From: Mastigias papua
Taxonomy: Eukaryota; Cnidaria; Scyphozoa; Rhizostomeae; Mastigiidae
Reading direction: 5' to 3'
DNA: 64,000 nucleotides
Assembly (NCBI GenBank): GCA_964019165.1
Contig: OZ025267.1
Span: 10,590,389-10,654,388 of the forward strand
Shown here: positions 1 to 47,072 of the stretch, piece by piece
Layout of the letters: each line of letters opens with the position of its first letter
How positions within the stretch are numbered: position 1 is the stretch's first letter
Translations under genes and position numbers: made by a program
Notes under the pieces: generated by a model
What the model was told of the DNA's origin: nothing
Databases searched by the model: none
The model's input: the letters and a program-made list of their open reading frames with translations, nothing else

Positions 1-960
1 GTGTGCATAAGCAGTATGTCACGTGCAAAGCCTAATCAATATGTACGAACACAGTATTGTCTCATCAATTGTATCTATACTTTCTGATTTGTTCTCCTTT
101 CCCTTTATGCTTCGTCAATCGAATAGCAGCTACTAGTATATGTGATATTTTGTTTAGCGCATTTCACCTTGCGTCGTGGGATGTGCTGCTATATCATATA
201 CATATTTGACATGCTGTGTGACACTTTGTGTTCACATTTATACGTTCTTGGACAACGTGGCATCAAAGCCCCTAAATTAATTCTCCTAATGCAAAAATTT
301 ATCTGCTTTGTTAATTGACTGAAAACAGCAGATTATTGTTGATAGATGTTACGTTTATACAGACATACTAGCCTTATTATCATTATCATTTATGTGTGCA
401 ATGGGTGTTTCCTGCTGCGATAAACAGTTATGGTCTGATCTGTTGATATCTAAGGCACTGCCATCATCTGCACACAATCTATTATTGTAGATCAAATTTA
501 TCCAGGCTACTATCATAATCCTACACGGTTGTAGGACATAAATGCTGTACCAGTGGCCTAAAGTATTATTTTCTGATCTCATGAAATAGTATCCATTTCA
601 TCCAACAAGCCATATCTTTACTGAACGTTATATCGTGCTGCCAAGTCCGCCGGCCTTGCTTGGCGTTGACAGATTTCATTTGTAGGTGTTGCTGCGATCA
701 AAGTTAACTAATTGTCTCTACAATTCAATTAATGTGTTGAATACAATGTCTTAGTAGATTGATTTTCTGTCAGTTTTATTGTACATAACTGCAAATGAAT
801 TATTTGATCTGCTGTTTCTCTATGTGACATGTAATGTCCATAGGCATTATGTGTATGGGATGTCTGAAGTCTTGCGTATAAGCCCAAAAAGTAAATGTCT
901 CAATACCAGCTCTAAAATCTCGCACAGCTCTGTAGGGAACTAGGCCGATGACGTAATAGA

Positions 961-1243
961 ATTGGAAAATTAAACGAACCTACCGGTAGGTGAAGTTTGA
1001 TTGATATTCTGTGAGTCATCGGCCGTGACCGGAAGAGCTGTACGCCCTCCCGTCTTATTTTATTACCCTACCCTTTTCCATTTAGGATCTTGTATTTATT
1101 TGTCATTGATACATTTACTACTCTAAAGACTGGTTCACATGCGCTGCGGCACACTATCTCGTACAGCTCTTCCGGTCACGGCCATTGACTTACAGAATTT
1201 CAACCAAACTTCACCTACAGGTAGGTTCGTTCAATTTTCCAAT
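961..1243. repeat. Foldback element with 84-bp inverted arms
   Basis: Arms 961-1044 and 1160-1243 are near-perfect reverse complements of equal length, separated by 115 bp. They include the distinctive string CCGGAAGAGCTGTACG and its complement. There is no coding capacity inside. The layout is that of a MITE or foldback transposon, but no family is recognised. Confidence 0.75.
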
Positions 1244-1272
1244 TTAAAGATAAAGATATTCGGAGCCGCTTT

Positions 1273-1610
1273 GGTCTATAGAATACTCAATTTGAACGGG
1301 GCTCAAAGCGTCCATGAGAAATTTACTGGCTGCACGTGAATACAGACATCGTTTAGTATCCAATCATCTGTTAGCATCTTGATCACAAAACAATCAATAT
1401 TCCGAGTCCTTCCCCCCCCCTCGCCCATAAAATACACTATTAAAACACTTTGCATTTTACCGACCAGGGGGGGGGGCTCGGAATATTGATTGTCTTGTGA
1501 TCAAGATACTTGCAGACGATTGGACACTGGATAACTTGCTGCGTCACGTGCAGTCAGTAAATTTCTCGACGACGCTTTGAGCCCCCTTCAAATTGAGTAT
1601 TCTATAGACC
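1273..1610. repeat. Foldback element with 134-bp arms and poly-C/poly-G inner ends
   Basis: Arms 1273-1406 and 1477-1610 are imperfect reverse complements in constant register. Both arms start with GGTCTATAGAAT when read from the outside. The inner ends are a run of C (about 1411-1420) and a run of G (about 1467-1476), which could also pair. A degenerate further copy of the right arm continues to about 1720. It is probably a non-autonomous DNA element. Confidence 0.7.
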
Positions 1611-2054
1611 ACGGGGGCTCGGAATATCCATTGTCTCTTGATGGAGGTTCTGACAAAAGATTGGACACCTAATGCATATTTCGGTCAATGGTAGTCAGCA
1701 AAATACATACAGACGCTCTGTTGACATTCGTTTATCTACATTTTGCCACTTTTGCCAACCCAAAAGAGCTGCGATACTTGCAAAGTGTTCTATGTAGTAT
1801 CTATATGTAGGCGGATTTGTTAAAGTGAAAGGATATTATATTCTTAAAACTGGAATTATGACAGGGGCTCAAGCCCCCCCTAGCCCCCGTTTGGATCCGC
1901 TCCTGGTACTAAATATGCAAAAATATACCTTCCGATTTATTCCTCTATCCAAGTAACGAGAAGTACTTCAGTATATTTTCATAGGGAATTGATTGGACTT
2001 CGTAAGTCATTTGGGAATACATAAAATTCGGATAAACCTGATCCCACTTATGTG

Positions 2055-2260
2055 AGCTTTATTGTATATATGAAAACATAAATAGACAAAGACACACACA
2101 GACAAACGCAAATACAGACAGACACACACAGACACAGACACAGTAACAGGGACAGACACACAGAAAGACGCACAGAACGAAACACAGAGAATCACACACA
2201 GAACGGCACACGGACAGACACAGAAAAACAGACAAACACACAGACACATGACTTTCATCA
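2055..2260. repeat. CA/CAGA-rich microsatellite
   Basis: Irregular short repeats of CACA, CAGA and GACA run through this stretch. Both minus-strand reading frames across it are low-complexity Cys/Val/Ser strings and are not genes. Confidence 0.8.
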
Positions 2261-2474
2261 TCTCCAACACCTCTTTCTTTCACATTTACTTGAATTCCCC
2301 CTCTTTTCAATTCTACGTGCCAGTCACTGTACACTTTGTTAATTGTTTGCCGTATTGAGTGTTGTAAATTATGTATTGATTTACGACTATAAATGCGCTG
2401 TATGTGAATGGGATGTTTAATACTGATAAAGCCGAAATTCAACGTGTCAAAAACGTTGACGTTCTTTCTTGACG

Positions 2475-2775
<301 letters not shown>

Positions 2776-3953
2776 CACCAAAAAGTGGCAACATATTATA
2801 GACATACTGAAAAGCTCTATTCGTCGCCCGACACTCGCTAGAATATGAAACATCGGAGAACGACTGAAAGGTCAACTGAAATATATAGCTAACTGCAGAT
2901 ACACTTGATATGATGAATAATGTGTCCAGCTATCCATAGGATTGGCCACTAGGCACCTATTCACAACTGTTTACTTGAAGAGTCCAAGTGAGAAAATTAA
3001 CTCTTTCTGTTTACAAACGACTGGGTTTTGGGTCTTTATATTGAAAACTGATTCTAAAACACTTGAATGGGGACATGTAACGGATCATGTTGCTTGCCCA
3101 ATGATCCGAAAATTATCGTCTCAATATGTTTTGACACAATAAACAACATATTCTAAACTTTTCGGATTATACTCTCAGATGTAGAAAAATTTACTTTGGA
3201 TAATGGCCTTGAGTTTTATCTTCCACCAAAGTGTAAAAGTGTACTTCTTCAGTTATTATTCTGAGAGAAATCAGAAGAAGAGAAACGTCACCACTACCTG
3301 GGATCAAACAAGAGCTTCTAGCAGTCCGTAATTCATTCAGACACTGGCCGACAAGATAGTAATACGCATTGAGCCCTCTTTAGAACGTCATGGAGCTGTA
3401 TAACTTATAGGTCAAGAGTTGGAGATTTGCTTTACAACCATAATTTAGAAAAACACACTTCATTTAAAATGTGTCAATACAGATACCAGTGTGCGACTCT
3501 CAGTAAGGGCTTTTCATCCTTTATGAGAGGGTATGTTTACGATAAGTGTATTGGAACGTAGGAGGAAAAGATTTTTAATTACTTCATATGTGAACAATGA
3601 ATAGAGTTCGAATAATTCAACTTGTATTAATTCTCTTACACGATTAAGGCTCATCTTGAAGAATTTCGGACCGGAATTACACAATGTATGGCAAAATCTA
3701 GGAAAAGTATCTTCAAAATAAGACAAGATAAATTTATGGGTACAAAGCCAACATGGCGGCAACGCACAATATCCCTTCATGTTCATTACTTGCTTGATAA
3801 CTGCCAAAAAGGGCAGTTATACATTTATACTTTTGTGAAAACATTTTAAGACCTGAAGAAGATAAGCAGAGATTCTATAAGTACAGAAGAAAGCACCTAA
3901 ATATACAAAACTCACATCCTGATGTATACTACTAAACAATTTTGATAACTCAC

Positions 3954-38339
<34,386 letters not shown>

Positions 38340-38659
38340 CCTACTTTTAGCTGCCAGACATAGTACCAAACTAACCCCTCAATAACAGTGGTCTATCAAG
38401 TAAAATTGGTAACACAATTACATAAGATATTGCATAGAATTTGAAAAGCATCTAATACAAAGCTGATACAGCTATCTATTACCGTATTCTATTCTTTTAA
38501 CACTCCTATGCTGGATATATTTGCAATAGTAGCATTCCTCTTTCTTAACGTACCTTAAATTCATTACCATCTGGCTAAATGCTCAAAAACGTGATGGTAA
38601 GAAGGGATGATTAGTCCGCCAAGCAGGGCAAATTCAAAGACTCCTGATACTTAAGCTCT

Positions 38660-39010
38660 TCTTTCATTTTCATTTCATTTCAGATATATAAAGAGGGACA
38701 CCCTTCACCCTTAAAGCTGATTTTCAAGGGACCCTGTATCTAAATATACACAAATCATAAACATACTAAATGATTAAAAGCCCATAAACGTAATATTTAC
38801 ATATATGTAGAGTAGATAAAAGATAACAGTAGCAGTAAATGGTGAAAAGTAAAAATCAAAACAGAAATTTGCCAAAATCAAATCTGCTGATTAAAATTAT
38901 ATAAGGAACGTGCCTGTCTAGCCTCTTTTGTAAGATTGTTCCATAGTCTAGTACTACGATATGAAAAGCATTTTCTCCACTTTGGGAGGAGCTCATTAGT
39001 ACCCTAAGGA
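38660..39010 (-). pseudogene. LINE 3' end fragment
   Basis: The minus strand reads KKCFSYRSTRLWNNLTKEAR then QARSLYNFNQQ and a stop near 38890. This resembles the C-terminal motif of CR1/L2-type LINE proteins (FSYxxxxLWNxLP). A 3' UTR-like tail follows to about 38660. The fragment is cut by the left edge of the tandem array at 39068. Confidence 0.6.
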
Positions 39011-39067
39011 ATGTGGCCGTGTTTCTCAGGTTCCGTGAGGTACACGCAGAGCTTCTGGAGAAAGGCT

Positions 39068-39350
39068 ACAATCAATGCCAAAAGTCTTGGAACACTTACT
39101 GTATTTTTTGATCTGGCTGGTGAGCGTTCCCCTCTCCCCTTGAAAACAATGTTGATTTATACAGGTTTTATACACAGTAGGTAAGTCAAATTGCATTCAC
39201 ACAACTGTCAGCTAGCCCAACCGTTAATTCAACATTGTTCTGGGGGGTAGGGGGGCGTAATCCGTTGTGCTTCACCGGAATCTCATAATTGTCGCATAAA
39301 ATGCTGCGGTCAAAGGGTGTTCCAAGGACTTTTGGCAGTGATTGTCTGAG
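39068..39350. mobile_element. MITE-like segment with Tc1-type terminal inverted repeats (unit 1)
   Basis: The left arm AATGCCAAAAGTCTTGGAAC and the right arm GTTCCAAGGACTTTTGGCAG are imperfect reverse complements (33-34 bp in all, to GTCTGAG at 39350). Read inward from CA[AC]TGCCAAAAGT they resemble Tc1-family ends. The left arm coincides with the left edge of the array. Equivalent segments recur at 42252-42539, 45441-45728, 48630-48917, 51819-52106 and 55008-55295. An alternative is that the arms are outward ends of a larger element containing the transposase. Confidence 0.6.
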
Positions 39351-39964
39351 ACAGATACTGCCCATGCAATAGTATGACAATAAAATATATATGTATCATA
39401 GGGTTTTCCATGGTCCTGATTTCAATGGAAATATTTCCAAATCGATATCTCTATTGGTTTTGGCAGGAGCCATGGTGGGGTACGTGAAAAGGTAGCATTT
39501 TCACTGTGAGAGAAAAACTATAAATGTTGTAACAGAACATCACGTTCTATGTCAAATTTTCTGGTATGGATTGAAGAGTAGGTTGTATGCTATAAAAACA
39601 GAACACTGCTACTGGAATGCCATTCAGTGCACTTCGCTGCACCAAAAACGAACTACAGCAAAGACGTCGAATCTTCGAGCGACACACCACTTTTTGCCCC
39701 TGCAGAAGCACCCATCTCTTTCGTAAAAGCCTCTGTTATACAAGATTGTGACATTGAAACGATGCAGGTACGATGGGGCTTCTTCTATTTCAAATAGTAG
39801 TTCCAGCAACAGGAGCAGAAAATGCCTCCCCATGCGGTCATTGTTTCACAAAGATGTTGTTGCAATAGTGGGCATAGGCACGTCACTTTTGTAAACACTA
39901 TTGTTCCTCCGTAGCGTTGACAAGCTACGGTGTCATTGTAATGGTAGCGAAAGTGCAATTTGGC

Positions 39965-40358
39965 CACGGTTTACCATTTCTATTTTCCCTTCTATCCTTT
40001 ACTGGTAGTAGGTACCCAAGAACGGACAATGCTAAAAGTGGTACATCGATATGTACCTTCATGAGATGACGCGAAAATACATGTCTATTACTCGTACCTT
40101 AGTGAAATCTGGGAAATAGCCACGGTTTACCATTTTACGCAGATAAACATGAATAGGATCAAAGTCAGATTTCAAAAAATGGTAAACCGTGCAGTTTTTC
40201 TCGTTTTTCTCAGAAAATCTAGAGCAGATTTATTCACAAATATAGACAGCTGTAGTTTGTGTTCATGTACCACTTTTTCCAAACTTGCAGCAATATCGAA
40301 GAATTCATTCGTATTTTATAAGGAAAACTAGAATGGTAAACCGTGATGGTAAACCGTT
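39965..40358. repeat. Cluster of five ATGGTAAACCGTG motifs in two orientations
   Basis: The 13-mer CACGGTTTACCAT occurs at 39965-39977 and 40121-40133. Its reverse complement occurs at 40179-40191 and 40333-40345, with a 12/13 copy at 40346-40358. Pairs 40121/40179 and 39965/40333 form nested inverted repeats. The cluster recurs every 3189 bp, giving about 30 copies in the array. Confidence 0.85.
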
Positions 40359-40694
40359 GGAATATACCATTGGAGACGGAATCCAATTCAATGCGACTTT
40401 GGGCTGAATTGAGTTTAATGCTTTATAGGTATAGGGCCGCAGTTTTTTTAAGCAAAAGTGTGGCATTGGGTCGTTTAAGGCCATATTAGAGGAAAATTTT
40501 TCACTTATCTGCATAATTCCATCGTCTCCTTATACAAGTCAAAGGGCGACTGGTATTCATTGAGGACACCTTGTTGAGGACACCTTGGGAGACCATAGAC
40601 AAGGGAAAATTCGCTGTAATACTGCATAATTCATATGGTTTAAATACTAATGAACAAGCTGTAAGATATAATATTGCAAGTAATTTGAATGAAT

Positions 40695-41772
40695 TCAGTA
40701 TTTAGTTCTATATCCACCAGACTTTACAATTCTCTGTAGACGAAGGGTCATTGTCTCTACAGTGCGGTCAATAACAGATGCATCATACTGGAGAAGTGTA
40801 CTCAAGACCCTTTGTTTAAATGATTCAAAGTCCTCCCTGATAATTTTTCGCTTCAATGCATCCTCCCTAAGACTACGCTTAATATTATGAAAATATTTTC
40901 TATGGGATTTAGGTCTGGTGATCTAGCTGGTATTTCTACAAGTTCAGCACCAATTTCCTGCAAGGCATCTTTCGCTACCATACTTCTTTGGCTTGGGTCG
41001 TTATCCATAACAAGCAGTAATTTCTCCTTGCGTTTTAGCACTGCACAATCCATTAAGACCTTTTGTAGAGTTCCTTGCACATATTTGGCAAACCAAGGTC
41101 CGTTCATCTTCTCATATTCTTCAGCAAGAACCACTCCTGTTGAATGTGAGATGCCCACCAAAAGCTGCAACGAACGTCCCCTGGTAGATTTTTCGATCCT
41201 TTGCTCGTATATTTCAGCCCTTCATTGCTTTTCCTCCAGACTTTTCCACCAGCACATAACGCATCTTCATATGGCTTTTGATTGTGCCTAAAAGAGACAC
41301 CGTCCAAATACAGAAGAACCTCGTCTGTCCAAAAGTGTGTGTTATAGTTTTTCAGAGCTGTTTTTGCATACCGCACTCTGCGTTGCCTGTCATCTGATGA
41401 AAGTATACCTTTTCTTCTGGATCTCAAAAAATGATACCCAGCATCATTTAATGTACGTACAAGAGTTCTGTAGCTGATGCTTGTGATTTCACACTCTTTT
41501 GCGACGTCAACGATTCTGACGTTCGGGTTCTCATCTCTCATTTTGCGGAAAGTTCGAATAAATCTGCCCTTGACTTTCTTCGTCATCAATGTTGGTCGAC
41601 CCGTTCTCTTCTTCGTACTTTGGCTAGAAAAGCCCTCCCGACATATCCTCACAGCACTTGATGGTGAGATACTACAGCGTCGAGCAATCTCCCTGTACGA
41701 CAAGGAGGACTCTCGTCGAAGGTAGCAGATATACGCTCTGGCTTTGGCACTAATTCTTACGTGAAATACCAT
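40695..41772 (-). pseudogene. Tc1-like DD34E transposase pseudogene, unit 1
   Basis: The reading frame starts at 41772 (MVFHVRISAKARAYICYLRR). A first helix-turn-helix lies at residues about 15-47, a basic KKRTGRPT linker at 54-61 and a second helix-turn-helix at about 78-115. The first catalytic Asp is at 150 (HFWTDE). A frameshift near 41175 moves the rest to another frame, which carries the second Asp (LLLVMDND) and the Glu (SPDLNPIEN) exactly 34 residues apart. A second frameshift near 40885, just after ENIF, separates the last ~60 codons, which end at TGA 40695-40697. Length and layout fit Tc1/mariner transposases (~340-350 residues), but no intact protein can be made. Confidence 0.92.
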
Positions 41773-43883
41773 TTTGTCTCAGTTATTCTGATGCGTGGCG
41801 TAGATGAGTATTAGATATATGACACCTTTCCTTAGATTCCCCTTTTTACCACTTAGACTTTTCCATTCGCCATATTGCACGGACAGGAAATTAGTGGGTT
41901 TGAATAGAAACTGTATGCCATATGAGTAAAATTTGTCATGTATTGAAGAGTTTCCTGCTGCCAGTATGTGTTTACTACGTATTAATCACTTGTTTTTATT
42001 GGACGAGTGTTCGATACTGACAAGAATGGGGACAAAGAAAGACAATTATGTGTGACTAAGAGACAACTGCGACTATAAGAATAATACACCTAAATTAGCA
42101 ACTCATGAGGTAGAACTCTATGAACCCCTTTAATTCTACACCTTCCCCCCAATATATGTAATTTTAGATGGCACCATTGAACTCAGCACTATGGAAAACC
42201 CCTACCCCCCACCAACTATTTCCTGTACACCTCAACGTTTTACAGATTTTCCTCAGACAATCAATGCCAAACGTCTTGGAACACTTACTGTATTTTTTGA
42301 TCTGGCTGGTGAGCGTTCCCCTCTCCCCTTGAAAACAATGTTGATTTATACAGGTTTTATACACAGTAGGTAAGTCAAATTGCATTCACACAACTGTCAG
42401 CTAGCCCAACCGTTAATTCAACATTGTTCTGGGGGGTAGGGGGGCGTAATCCGTTGTGCTTCACCGGAATCTCATAATTGTCGCATAAAATGCTGCGGTC
42501 AAAGGGTGTTCCAAGGACTTTTGGCAGTGATTGTCTGAGACAGATACTGCCCATGCAATAGTATGACAATAAAATATATATGTATCATAGGGTTTTCCAT
42601 GGTCCTGATTTCAATGGAAATATTTCCAAATCGATATCTCTATTGGTTTTGGCAGGAGCCATGGTGGGGTACGTGAAAAGGTAGCATTTTCACTGTGAGA
42701 GAAAAACTATAAATGTTGTAACAGAACATCACGTTCTATGTCAAATTTTCTGGTATGGATTGAAGAGTAGGTTGTATGCTATAAAAACAGAACACTGCTA
42801 CTGGAATGCCATTCAGTGCACTTCGCTGCACCAAAAACGAACTACAGCAAAGACGTCGAATCTTCGAGCGACACACCACTTTTTGCCCCTGCAGAAGCAC
42901 CCATCTCTTTCGTAAAAGCCTCTGTTATACAAGATTGTGACATTGAAACGATGCAGGTACGATGGGGCTTCTTCTATTTCAAATAGTAGTTCCAGCAACA
43001 GGAGCAGAAAATGCCTCCCCATGCGGTCATTGTTTCACAAAGATGTTGTTGCAATAGTGGGCATAGGCACGTCACTTTTGTAAACACTATTGTTCCTCCG
43101 TAGCGTTGACAAGCTACGGTGTCATTGTAATGGTAGCGAAAGTGCAATTTGGCCACGGTTTACCATTTCTATTTTCCCTTCTATCCTTTACTGGTAGTAG
43201 GTACCCAAGAACGGACAATGCTAAAAGTGGTACATCGATATGTACCTTCATGAGATGACGCGAAAATACATGTCTATTACTCGTACCTTAGTGAAATCTG
43301 GGAAATAGCCACGGTTTACCATTTTACGCAGATAAACATGAATAGGATCAAAGTCAGATTTCAAAAAATGGTAAACCGTGCAGTTTTTCTCGTTTTTCTC
43401 AGAAAATCTAGAGCAGATTTATTCACAAATATAGACAGCTGTAGTTTGTGTTCATGTACCACTTTTTCCAAACTTGCAGCAATATCGAAGAATTCATTCG
43501 TATTTTATAAGGAAAACTAGAATGGTAAACCGTGATGGTAAACCGTTGGAATATACCATTGGAGACGGAATCCAATTCAATGCGACTTTGGGCTGAATTG
43601 AGTTTAATGCTTTATAGGTATAGGGCCGCAGTTTTTTTAAGCAAAAGTGTGGCATTGGGTCGTTTAAGGCCATATTAGAGGAAAATTTTTCACTTATCTG
43701 CATAATTCCATCGTCTCCTTATACAAGTCAAAGGGCGACTGGTATTCATTGAGGACACCTTGTTGAGGACACCTTGGGAGACCATAGACAAGGGAAAATT
43801 CGCTGTAATACTGCATAATTCATATGGTTTAAATACTAATGAACAAGCTGTAAGATATAATATTGCAAGTAATTTGAATGAAT

Positions 43884-44961
43884 TCAGTATTTAGTTCTAT
43901 ATCCACCAGACTTTACAATTCTCTGTAGACGAAGGGTCATTGTCTCTACAGTGCGGTCAATAACAGATGCATCATACTGGAGAAGTGTACTCAAGACCCT
44001 TTGTTTCAATGATTCAAAGTCCTCCCTGATAATTTTTCGCTTCAATGCATCCTCCCTAAGACTACGCTTAATATTATGAAAATATTTTCTATGGGATTTA
44101 GGTCTGGTGATCTAGCTGGTATTTCTACAAGTTCAGCACCAATTTCCTGCAAGGCATCTTTCGCTACCATACTTCTTTGGCTTGGGTCGTTATCCATAAC
44201 AAGCAGTAATTTCTCCTTGCGTTTTAGCACTGCACAATCCATTAAGACCTTTTGTAGAGTTCCTTGCACATATTTGGCAAACCAAGGTCCGTTCATCTTC
44301 TCATATTCTTCAGCAAGAACCACTCCTGTTGAATGTGAGATGCCCACCAAAAGCTGCAACGAACGTCCCCTGGTAGATTTTTCGATCCTTTGCTCGTATA
44401 TTTCAGCCCTTCATTGCTTTTCCTCCAGACTTTTCCACCAGCACATAACGCATCTTCATATGGCTTTTGATTGTGCCTAAAAGAGACACCGTCCAAATAC
44501 AGAAGAACCTCGTCTGTCCAAAAGTGTGTGTTATAGTTTTTCAGAGCTGTTTTTGCATACCGCACTCTGCGTTGCCTGTCATCTGATGAAAGTATACCTT
44601 TTCTTCTGGATCTCAAAAAATGATACCCAGCATCATTTAATGTACGTACAAGAGTTCTGTAGCTGATGCTTGTGATTTCACACTCTTTTGCGACGTCAAC
44701 GATTCTGACGTTCGGGTTCTCATCTCTCATTTTGCGGAAAGTTCGAATAAATCTGCCCTTGACTTTCTTCGTCATCAATGTTGGTCGACCCGTTCTCTTC
44801 TTCGTACTTTGGCTAGAAAAGCCCTCCCGACATATCCTCACAGCACTTGATGGTGAGATACTACAGCGTCGAGCAATCTCCCTGTACGACAAGGAGGACT
44901 CTCGTCGAAGGTAGCAGATATACGCTCTGGCTTTGGCACTAATTCTTACGTGAAATACCAT
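43884..44961 (-). pseudogene. Tc1-like DD34E transposase pseudogene, unit 2
   Basis: Same sequence and same two frameshifts as unit 1. One base differs at 44007 (C instead of A), changing a Phe codon to Leu in the detached C-terminal frame. Confidence 0.92.
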
Positions 44962-47072
44962 TTTGTCTCAGTTATTCTGATGCGTGGCGTAGATGAGTAT
45001 TAGATATATGACACCTTTCCTTAGATTCCCCTTTTTACCACTTAGACTTTTCCATTCGCCATATTGCACGGACAGGAAATTAGTGGGTTTGAATAGAAAC
45101 TGTATGCCATATGAGTAAAATTTGTCATGTATTGAAGAGTTTCCTGCTGCCAGTATGTGTTTACTACGTATTAATCACTTGTTTTTATTGGACGAGTGTT
45201 CGATACTGACAAGAATGGGGACAAAGAAAGACAATTATGTGTGACTAAGAGACAACTGCGACTATAAGAATAATACACCTAAATTAGCAACTCATGAGGT
45301 AGAACTCTATGAACCCCTTTAATTCTACACCTTCCCCCCAATATATGTAATTTTAGATGGCACCATTGAACTCAGCACTATGGAAAACCCCTACCCCCCA
45401 CCAACTATTTCCTGTACACCTCAACGTTTTACAGATTTTCCTCAGACAATCAATGCCAAAAGTCTTGGAACACTTACTGTATTTTTTGATCTGGCTGGTG
45501 AGCGTTCCCCTCTCCCCTTGAAAACAATGTTGATTTATACAGGTTTTATACACAGTAGGTAAGTCAAATTGCATTCACACAACTGTCAGCTAGCCCAACC
45601 GTTAATTCAACATTGTTCTGGGGGGTAGGGGGGCGTAATCCGTTGTGCTTCACCGGAATCTCATAATTGTCGCATAAAATGCTGCGGTCAAAGGGTGTTC
45701 CAAGGACTTTTGGCAGTGATTGTCTGAGACAGATACTGCCCATGCAATAGTATGACAATAAAATATATATGTATCATAGGGTTTTCCATGGTCCTGATTT
45801 CAATGGAAATATTTCCAAATCGATATCTCTATTGGTTTTGGCAGGAGCCATGGTGGGGTACGTGAAAAGGTAGCATTTTCACTGTGAGAGAAAAACTATA
45901 AATGTTGTAACAGAACATCACGTTCTATGTCAAATTTTCTGGTATGGATTGAAGAGTAGGTTGTATGCTATAAAAACAGAACACTGCTACTGGAATGCCA
46001 TTCAGTGCACTTCGCTGCACCAAAAACGAACTACAGCAAAGACGTCGAATCTTCGAGCGACACACCACTTTTTGCCCCTGCAGAAGCACCCATCTCTTTC
46101 GTAAAAGCCTCTGTTATACAAGATTGTGACATTGAAACGATGCAGGTACGATGGGGCTTCTTCTATTTCAAATAGTAGTTCCAGCAACAGGAGCAGAAAA
46201 TGCCTCCCCATGCGGTCATTGTTTCACAAAGATGTTGTTGCAATAGTGGGCATAGGCACGTCACTTTTGTAAACACTATTGTTCCTCCGTAGCGTTGACA
46301 AGCTACGGTGTCATTGTAATGGTAGCGAAAGTGCAATTTGGCCACGGTTTACCATTTCTATTTTCCCTTCTATCCTTTACTGGTAGTAGGTACCCAAGAA
46401 CGGACAATGCTAAAAGTGGTACATCGATATGTACCTTCATGAGATGACGCGAAAATACATGTCTATTACTCGTACCTTAGTGAAATCTGGGAAATAGCCA
46501 CGGTTTACCATTTTACGCAGATAAACATGAATAGGATCAAAGTCAGATTTCAAAAAATGGTAAACCGTGCAGTTTTTCTCGTTTTTCTCAGAAAATCTAG
46601 AGCAGATTTATTCACAAATATAGACAGCTGTAGTTTGTGTTCATGTACCACTTTTTCCAAACTTGCAGCAATATCGAAGAATTCATTCGTATTTTATAAG
46701 GAAAACTAGAATGGTAAACCGTGATGGTAAACCGTTGGAATATACCATTGGAGACGGAATCCAATTCAATGCGACTTTGGGCTGAATTGAGTTTAATGCT
46801 TTATAGGTATAGGGCCGCAGTTTTTTTAAGCAAAAGTGTGGCATTGGGTCGTTTAAGGCCATATTAGAGGAAAATTTTTCACTTATCTGCATAATTCCAT
46901 CGTCTCCTTATACAAGTCAAAGGGCGACTGGTATTCATTGAGGACACCTTGTTGAGGACACCTTGGGAGACCATAGACAAGGGAAAATTCGCTGTAATAC
47001 TGCATAATTCATATGGTTTAAATACTAATGAACAAGCTGTAAGATATAATATTGCAAGTAATTTGAATGAAT

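Noticed and set aside
3361..3420. WDR17 exon 12 candidate (string CGTCATGGAGCTGT)
   Set aside because: It resembles the expected blade sequence only on the plus strand, opposite to the gene, and has no splice sites in frame.
39186..39380. Short frames of 60-82 codons repeated every 3189 bp
   Set aside because: Their recurrence only reflects the tandem array; no motif, start context or neighbour supports coding.
40887..41291. 134-codon plus-strand frame repeated in each tandem unit
   Set aside because: It is antisense to the transposase and has no domain of its own; its conservation is explained by unit identity.
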